Positions 6,754-14,962 of a stretch of DNA of 18,350 nucleotides are shown here, in pieces. Where the stretch lies: NCBI GenBank assembly GCA_036399695.1, contig DASWMP010000327.1:1-18350 (forward strand), in the 5' to 3' direction. Source of the DNA: DASVEE01 sp036399695 (GTDB lineage Bacteria > Acidobacteriota > Thermoanaerobaculia > Gp7-AA8). Made by a program: the position numbers and the translations under genes. Under the pieces are notes generated by a model. That model was not told where the DNA came from. It made no database searches and was given only the letters and a program-made list of their open reading frames with translations. How positions within the stretch are numbered: the stretch's first letter is position 1; each line of letters begins with the position of its first letter.

Positions 6754-6757
6754 CGTT

Positions 6758-8713
<1,956 letters not shown>

Positions 8714-8720
8714 CGGTGTG

Positions 8721-8725
8721 CCTCC
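8721..8725 (-). promoter_or_regulatory. Ribosome binding site fixing the TTG start of ftsH
   Basis: GGAGG on the minus strand lies 7 nt before TTG at 8713. It is one of the cleanest Shine-Dalgarno sites in the window and supports the rare TTG start. Confidence 0.75.
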
Positions 8726-8818
8726 GAAAGTACGACGGCAGGGGGCCGATGCGTCAGCCGTGCCACTCGTACACTATCGCGGCTCGTAACGGCTTGGCCG
8801 CGGCTGAAATTCTAATGA

Positions 8819-9062
8819 GGGATCGGGGCCCTGGGCCCTGGGCCCGGTGGGTCGCAGACCCGAGGTTCGGGGGACGGCGGAGAGTGGGCTGCCCTCTGAC
8901 CTGCTCCCGGGTTTGTAATTCGTTCTCTGTCCACGGAGTTTCGATTTGTCGGTATTTGCTTTCAGTGCATGGGCCTGTGCTGCACGGTCGTGAGTCGTCC
9001 AAACGCCCTGTTCACCCAGCGTCCGACACCCCACTGGGCCCAGGGCCCGGGGCACTGATCCC
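8819..9062. mobile_element. MITE-like element with 33-bp terminal inverted repeats
   Basis: The left arm 8819-8851 and right arm 9030-9062 are reverse complements with 4 mismatches in 33 positions. Both begin GGGATC and contain iterated GGGCCC units. They enclose 178 bp with no credible gene; the inner flanks are weakly complementary too. No transposase is present and I see no clear target-site duplication. The right end is fused in frame to hpt: homology to Hpt ends at GKV, and the next codon (9062) is the first base triplet of the arm. The element fills most of the ftsH-hpt gap. A non-autonomous transposable element or a large REP-type palindrome are both possible. Confidence 0.6.
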
Positions 9063-9578
9063 TACCTTCCCGATGTACGGGAGATTCCCGAAGCGCCCTT
9101 CGTATTCAAGACCGTAACCGGCGAAGGTGCCTTCGCCGGCCCGGAAGGCGGCAAAGTCGGCGGTGATGTCGGTGGTGCGGACGTCGGGACGGTCGAGCAG
9201 GGCGACCAGGTGCAGCTTGGCCGGGGCGTTGACGCGGAGCTGGCTCAGGAGCCAGTTTTCGATGATGCCGGTTGCCACGACGTCTTTGAGGACGTACACG
9301 TCGCGGCCGCGGATGTCGGTGAAGCTGAGAAAATCGATCTCGAGCGCGTCGGCGGTGGTGTTGTCGGCGACGTCGCGGATGACGTCGATGAAGCCGTATC
9401 CGACGTCGCCCGGGATGGCGCGCATGAGGTCGGGAAGGAAGAACGAGGCCCCTTTGAGGATGCCGAGGAGGAAGATTTCCGACTCGCCGGCCGCGGCACG
9501 GATTTCCGCGCCGAGCTCGCGCACGCGCGCCGCGATGTCCTCGGCGCTGAACAGCGGCTCAATCCTGGTCTGAGTCAC
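9012..9578 (-). CDS. hpt: Hypoxanthine phosphoribosyltransferase-like protein with degenerate active site
   Basis: By position (tilS-hpt-ftsH) and sequence this is the Hpt homologue that would normally convert hypoxanthine/guanine plus PRPP to IMP/GMP. The fold is recognisable in 188 residues: LLGILKGASFFLPDL (pyrophosphate loop, about 38-51), the strand GRDVYVLKDVVATG (91-104), LVALLDRP and GYGLEYEGRFGNLPYIGKV near the end. However, the PRPP motif, normally ED-x-x-DTG or DSG, reads KDVVATG. The Glu is Lys98 and the catalytic-base Asp is Ala102. The usual Ser-Tyr flexible loop is also not seen. Residues 173-188 (GISAPGPGPSGVSDAG) and the stop are encoded by the inverted-repeat element. GTG at 9578 is chosen for the GGAGGG 5 nt upstream. 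It may be inactive or have a structural/regulatory role. Confidence 0.8.
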   Translation of the reverse strand: MTQTRIEPLFSAEDIAARVRELGAEIRAAAGESEIFLLGILKGASFFLPDLMRAIPGDVGYGFIDVIRDVADNTTADALEIDFLSFTDIRGRDVYVLKDVVATGIIENWLLSQLRVNAPAKLHLVALLDRPDVRTTDITADFAAFRAGEGTFAGYGLEYEGRFGNLPYIGKVGISAPGPGPSGVSDAG

Positions 9579-9583
9579 CCGGG

Positions 9584-9589
9584 CCCTCC
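9584..9589 (-). promoter_or_regulatory. Ribosome binding site deciding the GTG start of hpt
   Basis: GGAGGG on the minus strand lies 5 nt before GTG 9578. This start gives an N-terminus of normal Hpt length; the upstream ATG at 9647 would add 23 residues without homology. Confidence 0.65.
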
Positions 9590-9659
9590 ATCCACATTCA
9601 TGTTCCCGCCTCGACGGTCCGGTGCTTCCGCTCGATTCTACGATCAATCCGGAAAGACT

Positions 9660-10589
9660 TCAGCTTTTTGTCCTCGGATCGGTACGCCTGCGAAGGACTA
9701 CAGGGTCGCGGTCGGGCAGGAACTCGATCTGCTTGCTGGCCGTGGTGCGTTTGGTGGCGGCGGCGAGTTTGTGGATGTTGGTGTCGCGCGCGGCCGGGTC
9801 CATCCGCCGGAGATGGCGGTGCAGGAGGGCGGCACGGAGCCAGGGCTCGCTCGGCCAGGTCAGGAAGCGGGTCTCGGTGTCCGTGATCTCGATGTGCTCG
9901 GCCGCATCGATGGCTCGTTCGAGGACCGGCCACCGGTCGCGGGCTTCGGCGGCGACGGAGGCGAGATTCGTGGAGGCGGCGGGGCCGAGCTCGTTGAGGA
10001 CGGCGCGGAGGCGATTGCGGAGGAAACGGGGATCGGCGTTGCTGCGGTCGTGACGCGGTGTGATGCCGCGCTCGTCGAGAAACGCGGCCAGCTCGGCCCG
10101 GGTGACGTCGAGCAGGGGGCGGACGAAGCCGTCGTCACGCACCGGATGAATGCCGCGCAACCCAGCCAGGCCGCTGCCGGTCACGAGCCGCATCAGCACG
10201 GTCTCGGCCTGATCGTTCTGCTGGTGCGCGGTGGCGACCCAGCGGATGCCGGTCGCATCGCGCAGCTCGCGGAGGCGGGCGTAGCGGACTTCGCGAGCCG
10301 CTGCTTCGATGCCGCGGTCGCGCACAACGGCGGGATCGAGCGTGCCGTCCGCCACGTGCAGCGGGACGCCCATCCTGACGCACAAATCACGAACGAATTG
10401 CTCGTCGTCATACGACTCGCTCCCGCGCAATCGGTGATTGATATGGGCACCGGTGACGTCGAAGCGCAACTCCGCTAGCAGGACGAGGAGCGCCGTCGAA
10501 TCGACACCTCCGGAGACGGCCACCAGGAGCGGCCCTTCGATGTGATGGAGCGCGCAGAAGCGCAGCACGCGGTCGCCGATCATCCGCAC
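9660..10589 (-). CDS. tilS: tRNA(Ile)-lysidine synthase TilS
   Basis: TilS is a cytoplasmic PP-loop ATPase that converts C34 of tRNA-Ile2(CAU) to lysidine so that it reads AUA and not AUG. The N-terminal domain carries the PP-loop SGGVDST (26-32), HINHRLRG, the RYARLREL region, TAHQQNDQAET and the RNRLR motif, all typical of TilS. At 309 residues it lacks the long C-terminal domains of the E. coli enzyme (about 430) and resembles the shorter forms. The start is GTG 10589 (GAGGG 8 nt upstream) or ATG 10583. It heads the tilS-hpt-ftsH run, with an 81-bp gap to the hpt start, and diverges from the pilin gene only 39 bp away. A CAU-anticodon tRNA lies at 12568-12644. Confidence 0.93.
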   Translation of the reverse strand: MRMIGDRVLRFCALHHIEGPLLVAVSGGVDSTALLVLLAELRFDVTGAHINHRLRGSESYDDEQFVRDLCVRMGVPLHVADGTLDPAVVRDRGIEAAAREVRYARLRELRDATGIRWVATAHQQNDQAETVLMRLVTGSGLAGLRGIHPVRDDGFVRPLLDVTRAELAAFLDERGITPRHDRSNADPRFLRNRLRAVLNELGPAASTNLASVAAEARDRWPVLERAIDAAEHIEITDTETRFLTWPSEPWLRAALLHRHLRRMDPAARDTNIHKLAAATKRTTASKQIEFLPDRDPVVLRRRTDPRTKS

Positions 10590-10628
10590 TCAGAGTACCC
10601 TCGGCACGCAGCAGAAAGAGAGGTTTTG

Positions 10629-11120
10629 ATGCAGTCCAGATCGCAACGCGGTTTCACGATGGTCGAGGTGATGGTGGTCGTGCTGATCGTCGGCATCCTC
10701 GCCGCCATCGCCATTGCCAACTACCTCGGCTCGCTCAATCGCGCACGGCAGAAGAAGACCGTGGCCGACATCCGTACCATCGGCACCGTCTGGGAGGCGC
10801 GCCAGAGCGAGCAGCAACGCTACAACGCCGCCGGCCTCACGTTCCCGCCGAACACCATGCCTTACGCACAGCTCCAGACGCTGCTCGTGCCCACCTACAC
10901 CAAGACGCTCCCGCAACTCGACGGCTGGGGACGGCCACTCCAGTTCGGTGTCAACTCGGCCGGCGGCGGCGCCGCTACCGAGTACGCCATCCGTTCGGCC
11001 GGCGGCGATGGCGTCTTCGACACCGAATACACCGCCGGCATGACGCAGGACCCCGATTGCGACATCGTCTTCGAGAACGGCGCGTTCGTGGTGTACCCGG
11101 ATACCGTGCAGACGAAGTGA
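10629..11120 (+). CDS. Type IV pilin-like / pseudopilin protein (prepilin N-terminus)
   Basis: This 163-residue precursor has a classic class III signal: leader MQSRSQRG cleaved after Gly8, mature Phe1 and Glu5 (FTMVE), then a hydrophobic helix (VMVVVLIVGILAAIAI). PilD-type peptidase would cleave and methylate it for assembly into a type IV pilus or type II secretion pseudopilus. The globular part contains DGWGRPLQF, an element often seen in GspG-like major pseudopilins, and a late Asp-rich segment (GGDGVFDTEY, TQDPDCDIVF) that could bind calcium as in GspG. The start at ATG 10629 has GAGAGG 5 nt upstream and directly yields the short leader. It stands alone with no secretion or pilus genes nearby, convergent with hemB and divergent from tilS. 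Confidence 0.85.
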   Translation: MQSRSQRGFTMVEVMVVVLIVGILAAIAIANYLGSLNRARQKKTVADIRTIGTVWEARQSEQQRYNAAGLTFPPNTMPYAQLQTLLVPTYTKTLPQLDGWGRPLQFGVNSAGGGAATEYAIRSAGGDGVFDTEYTAGMTQDPDCDIVFENGAFVVYPDTVQTK

Positions 11121-11140
11121 CGCGCTGAGAGGCAGTTTTG

Positions 11141-11222
11141 GGTTGTTGGTTTTTGGTTGTGGGTGCTGCGCGGCACGAGGCTCATCGCGTAGCGCAGCAC
11201 CGAAAACCAACAACCAACAACC
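11141..11222. repeat. Inverted repeat, family A, copy 2
   Basis: Arms 11141-11171 and 11192-11222 are reverse complements at 28 of 31 positions around a 20-nt loop. Arm sequence is iterated GGTTGTTGG plus GGTGCTGCGC. The inner 40 bp match the core of the copy at 3184-3237 when reverse-complemented (shared GCTGCGCTACGCG and CGTG..GCGCAGC). It sits between the convergent pilin and hemB genes and could end both transcripts. Confidence 0.85.
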
Positions 11223-11241
11223 AGCCGCGTTCGGCGCGGCT
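11223..11241 (-). terminator. Small hairpin at the hemB stop
   Basis: AGCCGCG (11223-11229) and CGCGGCT (11235-11241) form a perfect 7-bp stem with a 5-nt loop. The stem overlaps the hemB stop codon and abuts repeat copy 2, whose minus strand continues with GGTTGTTGG. There is no true T-run at the stem base, so termination is only likely together with the larger repeat. Confidence 0.4.
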
Positions 11242-12268
11242 ACCCCCGTAACGCGGTGGCGAACTCCATCGCGTGATACGTGATGATCAGGTCCGCTCCG
11301 GCGCGTTTGATTGACGTGAGGATTTCGTTCATTACGCGGTCGCCGTCGATCCAGCCTTTGGCGGCGGCGGCTTTGACCATGGCGTATTCGCCGCTGACGT
11401 TGTAGGCGGCGATCGGGAGCTGGACGCGGTCGCGGGCGGCGCGGATCACGTCGAGGTACGAGAGGGCAGGTTTCACCATCACCATGTCCGCCCCTTCGGC
11501 GACGTCGAGCTCGATCTCGCGCATTGCTTCGCGCGCGTTGGCGGGGTCCATCTGATAGGTGCGGCGGTCGCCGAACTGCGGCGTCGATTCGGCGGCTTCG
11601 CGGAAGGGGCCGTAGAAGCCGGAGGCGAACTTGGCCGAGTAGGCCATGATGCCGACGTCCGAGAGCGAACGCTCGTCGAGAGCGCGGCGGATCGAGCCGA
11701 TGCGGCCGTCCATCATGTCCGACGGCGCGACGAAGTCAGCCCCGGCGGCGGCGAACGAGATCGCCTGCTTCATCAGCAGTGGGAGCGTCTGGTCGTTGTC
11801 GACGTCTTTGCGGCCGTCGCGATCGACGATCACGCCGCAATGGCCGTGGTCCGTGTACTCGCAGAGGCAGACGTCCGCCATCACCGTCATCTCCGGCACG
11901 GCGCGCTTGATCCCTTCGATGGCCTGCTGCACGGGGCCGGACGGGTCCCACGACGCGGAGCCGATGGCGTCTTTGAACTCCGGCAGGCCGAAGAGGAGCA
12001 CGGCACGGATGCCGGCGTCGTAGGCGCGCAGCGCGTGGTCGACCGCTTCGCGGACGCGGAGGTGATAGACGCCGGGCATCGAGGCGATCTCGATCGAGGG
12101 GCGGCTGTTCGGGACGATGAAGAGGGGATAGATCAGGTCCTGCGGCTGGACGATCGTCTCGCGCACGAGCGAGCGGATGCCGTCGCTGCGGCGGAGGCGT
12201 CGCGGGCGATGCGTGATCGCGTTCGTGCGGGTCGCGGCAGGGGCGTCAATCGTCGTCTTCGTCGTCAT
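11240..12268 (-). CDS. hemB: Porphobilinogen synthase (delta-aminolevulinic acid dehydratase)
   Basis: HemB condenses two 5-aminolevulinates to porphobilinogen in tetrapyrrole (heme) synthesis, in the cytoplasm. The 342-residue chain is of normal length. The zinc-site cysteines are present in ADVCLCEYTDHGHCG (Cys134, Cys136, Cys144), so this is a zinc-type and not a magnesium-only enzyme. The two Schiff-base lysines are in YSAKFASGFYGPFREA (Lys213) and MVMVKPALSYLDV (Lys266). The ATG at 12268 is supported by GGGAG about 7 nt upstream. Its start overlaps the end of the small zinc-protein gene by 23 bp, so the two are probably translated from one message. It converges with the pilin gene. Confidence 0.96.
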   Translation of the reverse strand: MTTKTTIDAPAATRTNAITHRPRRLRRSDGIRSLVRETIVQPQDLIYPLFIVPNSRPSIEIASMPGVYHLRVREAVDHALRAYDAGIRAVLLFGLPEFKDAIGSASWDPSGPVQQAIEGIKRAVPEMTVMADVCLCEYTDHGHCGVIVDRDGRKDVDNDQTLPLLMKQAISFAAAGADFVAPSDMMDGRIGSIRRALDERSLSDVGIMAYSAKFASGFYGPFREAAESTPQFGDRRTYQMDPANAREAMREIELDVAEGADMVMVKPALSYLDVIRAARDRVQLPIAAYNVSGEYAMVKAAAAKGWIDGDRVMNEILTSIKRAGADLIITYHAMEFATALRG

Positions 12269-12446
12269 CCGGATCTCCCAGAAAGTAGTAGTTGCGGGCG
12301 CACTCGTTCGAGCAGAAACGGCGGCCGACGGCGCGTACGGCGCAGTCACCGCAGAACGGCTTGCGGCAGATCGGGCAGTTCTCCAGGCGCGCCTGGTCGT
12401 CCGTATCGCCGCACCCGACGCAAACCTGCCAGGGCATCGAGGTCAT
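12246..12446 (-). CDS. Small eight-Cys zinc-binding protein with acidic tail
   Basis: This 66-residue protein has Cys pairs at 9/12, 24/27, 32/35 and 45/49 (CVGC, CPIC, CGDC, CSNEC), enough for two zinc ions, probably in a cross-brace or treble-clef-like arrangement (RING/FYVE-like order). The segment FCSNECARNYY resembles the end of treble-clef fingers. It finishes in the acidic tail DPDDDEDDD. I do not recognise a named family, and a role is unknown; protein-protein interaction or a zinc chaperone role are guesses. The ATG at 12446 is the most likely start; a second ATG at 12437 is possible and a TTG at 12527 would translate the promoter region. The last 23 bp overlap hemB, whose enzyme needs zinc, which makes joint expression notable. 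Confidence 0.65.
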   Translation of the reverse strand: MTSMPWQVCVGCGDTDDQARLENCPICRKPFCGDCAVRAVGRRFCSNECARNYYFLGDPDDDEDDD

Positions 12447-12488
12447 TTCGAAATATCCCGCACGCGTCCCTGTTTCCCTCACGGCAGC

Positions 12489-12522
12489 GTCAGTTTCGCT
12501 GACTAACGTCAGTTTCCTTGAC
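12489..12522. repeat. Tandem 15-bp direct repeats at the tRNA / zinc-protein divergent promoter
   Basis: GTCAGTTTCGCTGAC (12489-12503) and GTCAGTTTCCTTGAC (12508-12522) differ at two positions and start 19 bp apart. Each is also a partial palindrome (GTCAG/CTGAC, GTCA/TGAC). The second copy overlaps the -35 box of the tRNA promoter; both lie 43-76 bp upstream of the divergent zinc-protein gene. This looks like a paired operator, or a duplicated -35 region. Confidence 0.55.
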
Positions 12523-12546
12523 GCCAACGCCGGGGCTTCCTACAAT
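12518..12546 (+). promoter_or_regulatory. Sigma70-type promoter of the tRNA gene
   Basis: TTGACG (12518-12523), an exact 17-bp spacer and TACAAT (12541-12546) form the best housekeeping promoter in the window. Transcription would begin around 12553, about 15 nt before the mature tRNA. Confidence 0.85.
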
Positions 12547-12567
12547 CCCGGTCCCCTCGCACCCGAT

Positions 12568-12644
12568 GGCGGTGTAGCTCAGATGGTTAGAGCGGGCGTC
12601 TCATAAGCGCTAGGTCACTGGTTCGACTCCAGTCACCGCCACCA
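12568..12644 (+). tRNA. tRNA with CAU anticodon (Met, or Ile2)
   Basis: A complete cloverleaf of 77 nt with encoded CCA is seen. Acceptor stem: GGCGGTG with CACCGCC. D arm: GCTC/GAGC. Anticodon loop: CTCATAA, giving CAU. T arm: ACTGG/CCAGT with loop TTCGACT. Discriminator: A73. The anticodon stem (GGCGT/GCGCT) has a G-T pair at 27-43 and a T-G pair at 31-39. It is not the initiator, because the first pair is matched and the anticodon stem lacks the three G-C pairs. Elongator Met and lysidine-modified Ile2 share this anticodon. Acceptor positions 4 and 5 are G, not the C4/C5 that E. coli TilS prefers, which favours Met, but the anticodon arm recalls Ile2. Confidence 0.95.
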
Positions 12645-12744
12645 ACTTCCCCTTCAAGATACACCGTTCCGGCCGGTTCTCCGTCTGGCCACAATTCCAA
12701 GTGCTGGTGGTAGGGAATGGCGGACTCTGCGACACTCCTCAACG

Positions 12745-13920
12745 ATGAGAGTCGCAGCTTCCCTTCTCTTTCTTCTTTTTGCTTTCGACGCCGTGGCGCT
12801 TCCGCTTGTGCCGTGCGGGAAAGAATTTGCCGTCGCCGGCGTGGCCACCCCGTCGCGGAACAACCCGCGGGAGGTCTACCTCGGCGATGCCGTCGAGCTC
12901 TGGGTCTGCAACCTCGGCGGCTTTCTCGAGGCGACGGCCAAGCAGGACCAGCGGATCACGTTGTTCATCGACGGCATCGACACGACCGTGCATCCGACCG
13001 CCGTCGACCGGAACATCGGCCGCATCCGGTTCAATCTCGAGCGCAACGACGCCAATAAAGAGCTGTGGCGCGAGCGTCTTTACAACCCGCTCGGCGAACG
13101 CTTTCAGGAGATGACGGTCGGCGTGGGCGTGGCGGGCGAGCGTCCGCTCATCCGCCGCGAAGGCGCGAACGCGCGCGTCATCCTCAACAAGCTCTGGCTG
13201 CACTGGTCGACGAACCTCATGCTCATCGGACTGGCACTGATGATCGGCGTGTTCTTCCTCTACGCGCGCAACAGCGACATGCTGCGCTCCGGGCCGCGCG
13301 TCGGCAAGACACGCCAGGCGTTCAGCCTCGCCCGGTCGCAGATGGCGTGGTGGTTCCTGCTCATCGTGAGCGGCTACGTGTTCATCTGGCTCATCGCCGG
13401 AGATCGCGATTCCGTGCCGGTCTCGCTGCTTGGACTGATGGGCATCAGCGCCGCCACCGCGCTTGCCGCACGCGCCGTCGCCGCTCCGGGTGAGACGCGC
13501 GCGGCGTCACTGCGCAGCACGCTCGACGCGCAGCGCGCCTCCATCGACGACTCGATTACGAGGCTCGATGCCGACCTCACGGTCACGACGGACGCCACGC
13601 TCAGGACGGTGCTCGAAAAGAAGCGCGCCGATCTCCTGGCCACTCGCGCGCAGATCATCGAAGACGCGGCGAATGTGACCACGATCTTCCCGTCGAACGG
13701 CTTCTGGAGCGATCTCGTGACGGACGACCGCGGCGCCGTGGCGCTCGACCGCTTTCAGATCGTCGCCTGGAGCCTGGTGCTCGGGGCGGTGTTTCTCGGC
13801 ACGGCGGTGTGGGAACTGACGATGCCGGAGTTCGACGCCACGATGCTGGCGCTGATGGGGATCAGCTCCGGGACGTACGTGGGCTTCAAGCTGCCGCAGA
13901 AGAGTGACGCGGCGTCGTAG
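12745..13920 (+). CDS. Uncharacterised membrane protein with duplicated hairpin
   Basis: This 391-residue protein of no recognised family has a signal peptide (about 1-18). It is followed by a periplasmic domain (about 20-150) with Cys24 and Cys55 that could form a disulfide, then a transmembrane helix at about 155-173. Two related membrane hairpins follow. The first is at 194-243 (RSQMAWW...LLGLMGISAAT) and the second at 333-382 (RFQIVAW...LALMGISSGT). They align without gaps at an offset of 139 residues, sharing Arg197/336, Gln199/338, Trp203/342, LMGIS and Thr238/377. Between them is a charged coiled-coil-like cytoplasmic segment (about 245-310). No catalytic motif is visible. The ATG at 12745 has no strong Shine-Dalgarno. 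It follows the tRNA and converges with the barrel gene. Confidence 0.75.
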   Translation: MRVAASLLFLLFAFDAVALPLVPCGKEFAVAGVATPSRNNPREVYLGDAVELWVCNLGGFLEATAKQDQRITLFIDGIDTTVHPTAVDRNIGRIRFNLERNDANKELWRERLYNPLGERFQEMTVGVGVAGERPLIRREGANARVILNKLWLHWSTNLMLIGLALMIGVFFLYARNSDMLRSGPRVGKTRQAFSLARSQMAWWFLLIVSGYVFIWLIAGDRDSVPVSLLGLMGISAATALAARAVAAPGETRAASLRSTLDAQRASIDDSITRLDADLTVTTDATLRTVLEKKRADLLATRAQIIEDAANVTTIFPSNGFWSDLVTDDRGAVALDRFQIVAWSLVLGAVFLGTAVWELTMPEFDATMLALMGISSGTYVGFKLPQKSDAAS

Positions 13921-13942
13921 CGCGGTTTTAGGAGAACGCTGG

Positions 13943-14001
13943 GACCGATGGGACCTATAGGACCGATGGGACCTATGGAATCCCATCTGTCCCATGGGGT
14001 C
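13943..14001. repeat. Tandem 18-bp repeats with inverted third copy
   Basis: GACCGATGGGACCTATRG occurs twice head to tail at 13943-13960 and 13961-13978, with one difference. A diverged inverted copy follows at 13981-14001, so 13952-13971 can pair with it around a 9-nt loop. It occupies the 103-bp gap between two convergent genes (stops at 13920 and 14024) and could end both transcripts. The iterated GGGACC-type arms resemble in style, but not in sequence, the other inverted repeats here. Confidence 0.75.
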
Positions 14002-14023
14002 ACATCGTGCTCTGGTGACGCGG

Positions 14024-14947
14024 CTAGAACCTTGCCTGCACCCCGGTGACGAAATTGCGGTTGGCGGTGAGCTGCAGGCCGTTCACACGCTGGTAGAGCG
14101 GCACCTGCAGCAGGCCGTACACGGCATAGCGGCCGACGTTCACACGCAGGCCCGGCGTCGCGTAAACAGCGGACCCTCCGGTGAAGGGCTCGCGGACGCC
14201 GGCTTCGTCGTCGCGGCCGCGGATGCGGGCATTGGCCTGCAGCAGCAACTCGGTGCGCGCGAGCAGGGGAATCGCGGTGCCGGCGTTGAGCAGCCATTCA
14301 TCGCCGAAGCGGTAGTCATGCGCTTCGCCGTTGCGCCGGTAGGTGGCGGACGTGAAAAAGCGGGCGTGCTCGTACGCGAGCCCCAGCAGGACGTCCGTGC
14401 CGCCGCTGCCGGGTTGGATCGTCATCTCGGCCACTTCGCCGCCGTTGTTCGAGACGTCATCGGCGCCGGTCGGTACTTCCACGCCGCCTGTCGCCCAGAG
14501 CGAGCCGGCGATGCGGGTCCGCGCCTGGAACAGCAGGTCGCCGTTGCCGGTCGCGTCCCAGTGCTCGGGGATGACGTTGTGCTCGACGGCGACGGGGCGT
14601 CCGTGCGCGTGGCTGCTGGCGAGATGGTCGTGAGAGCGGGAGATCCAAGGCATGGTGGCGCTGAACTGCAGCCGTTCGCTCGGGGCGTACTGCAGTTGCA
14701 GCGCGGCCCGGCGGTTCACCGTCCGCACTTCGTCGTGGTGCGACGCGAGCTCGCCCACGGCGGCACCGCGGCGGCCGATCATCGGCCGGTCCTGGTCGAT
14801 GTACTCGAACGACAGATCGAGGGTGAAGCGGCCGGGCATCGGCCGGTTGAGGGCGTTGAGGTCGAGCGGGCAGGATGCCGAGCCGCAACTGGCGAAGACA
14901 CGGCTGCCCGGGAGAAGTAGCAGACAAACCAGCAGCACTCGCCTCAT
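14024..14947 (-). CDS. Outer-membrane beta-barrel protein with His-rich loop
   Basis: This 307-residue protein has a cleavable signal peptide (about 1-19), then SCGSASCPLD with two Cys (21 and 26) at the mature N-terminus. Alternating amphipathic strands run to a C-terminal Phe, as expected for an outer-membrane barrel. Residues 70-129 contain eight histidines (SHH at 70-71, SHDH, SHAH, EHN, EHW), mostly in what looks like one long loop. Metal binding or transport is a reasonable guess but unproven. The phrase MPGRFTLDLSFEYIDQDRP suggests a transporter-like barrel family that I know only as hypothetical. The ATG at 14947 is backed by GGAGG 5 nt upstream. It follows the Fe-S gene group on the same strand after a 75-bp gap holding a nested hairpin. 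Confidence 0.72.
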   Translation of the reverse strand: MRRVLLVCLLLLPGSRVFASCGSASCPLDLNALNRPMPGRFTLDLSFEYIDQDRPMIGRRGAAVGELASHHDEVRTVNRRAALQLQYAPSERLQFSATMPWISRSHDHLASSHAHGRPVAVEHNVIPEHWDATGNGDLLFQARTRIAGSLWATGGVEVPTGADDVSNNGGEVAEMTIQPGSGGTDVLLGLAYEHARFFTSATYRRNGEAHDYRFGDEWLLNAGTAIPLLARTELLLQANARIRGRDDEAGVREPFTGGSAVYATPGLRVNVGRYAVYGLLQVPLYQRVNGLQLTANRNFVTGVQARF

Positions 14948-14962
14948 CGCGACCTCCGAAAG

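Noticed and set aside
8754..9117. Small frames on both strands inside the inverted-repeat element
   Set aside because: They are translations of the GGGCCC-rich arms. No start signals or homology are visible.
9210..10478. 422-residue plus-strand frame opposite hpt and tilS
   Set aside because: Mirror frame of two recognised genes, with low-complexity composition.
10629..11120. Start of a type II secretion or pilus operon
   Set aside because: Only the single pilin-like gene is present. The neighbours are tilS (divergent) and hemB (convergent).
12489..12522. Possible CRISPR array or iteron origin
   Set aside because: Only two 15-bp units with a 4-bp gap. No spacers, cas genes, rep gene or DnaA boxes are seen.
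13994..14920. 308-residue plus-strand frame opposite the barrel gene
   Set aside because: The minus strand has a signal peptide, a Shine-Dalgarno and a terminal Phe. The plus frame has none of these.
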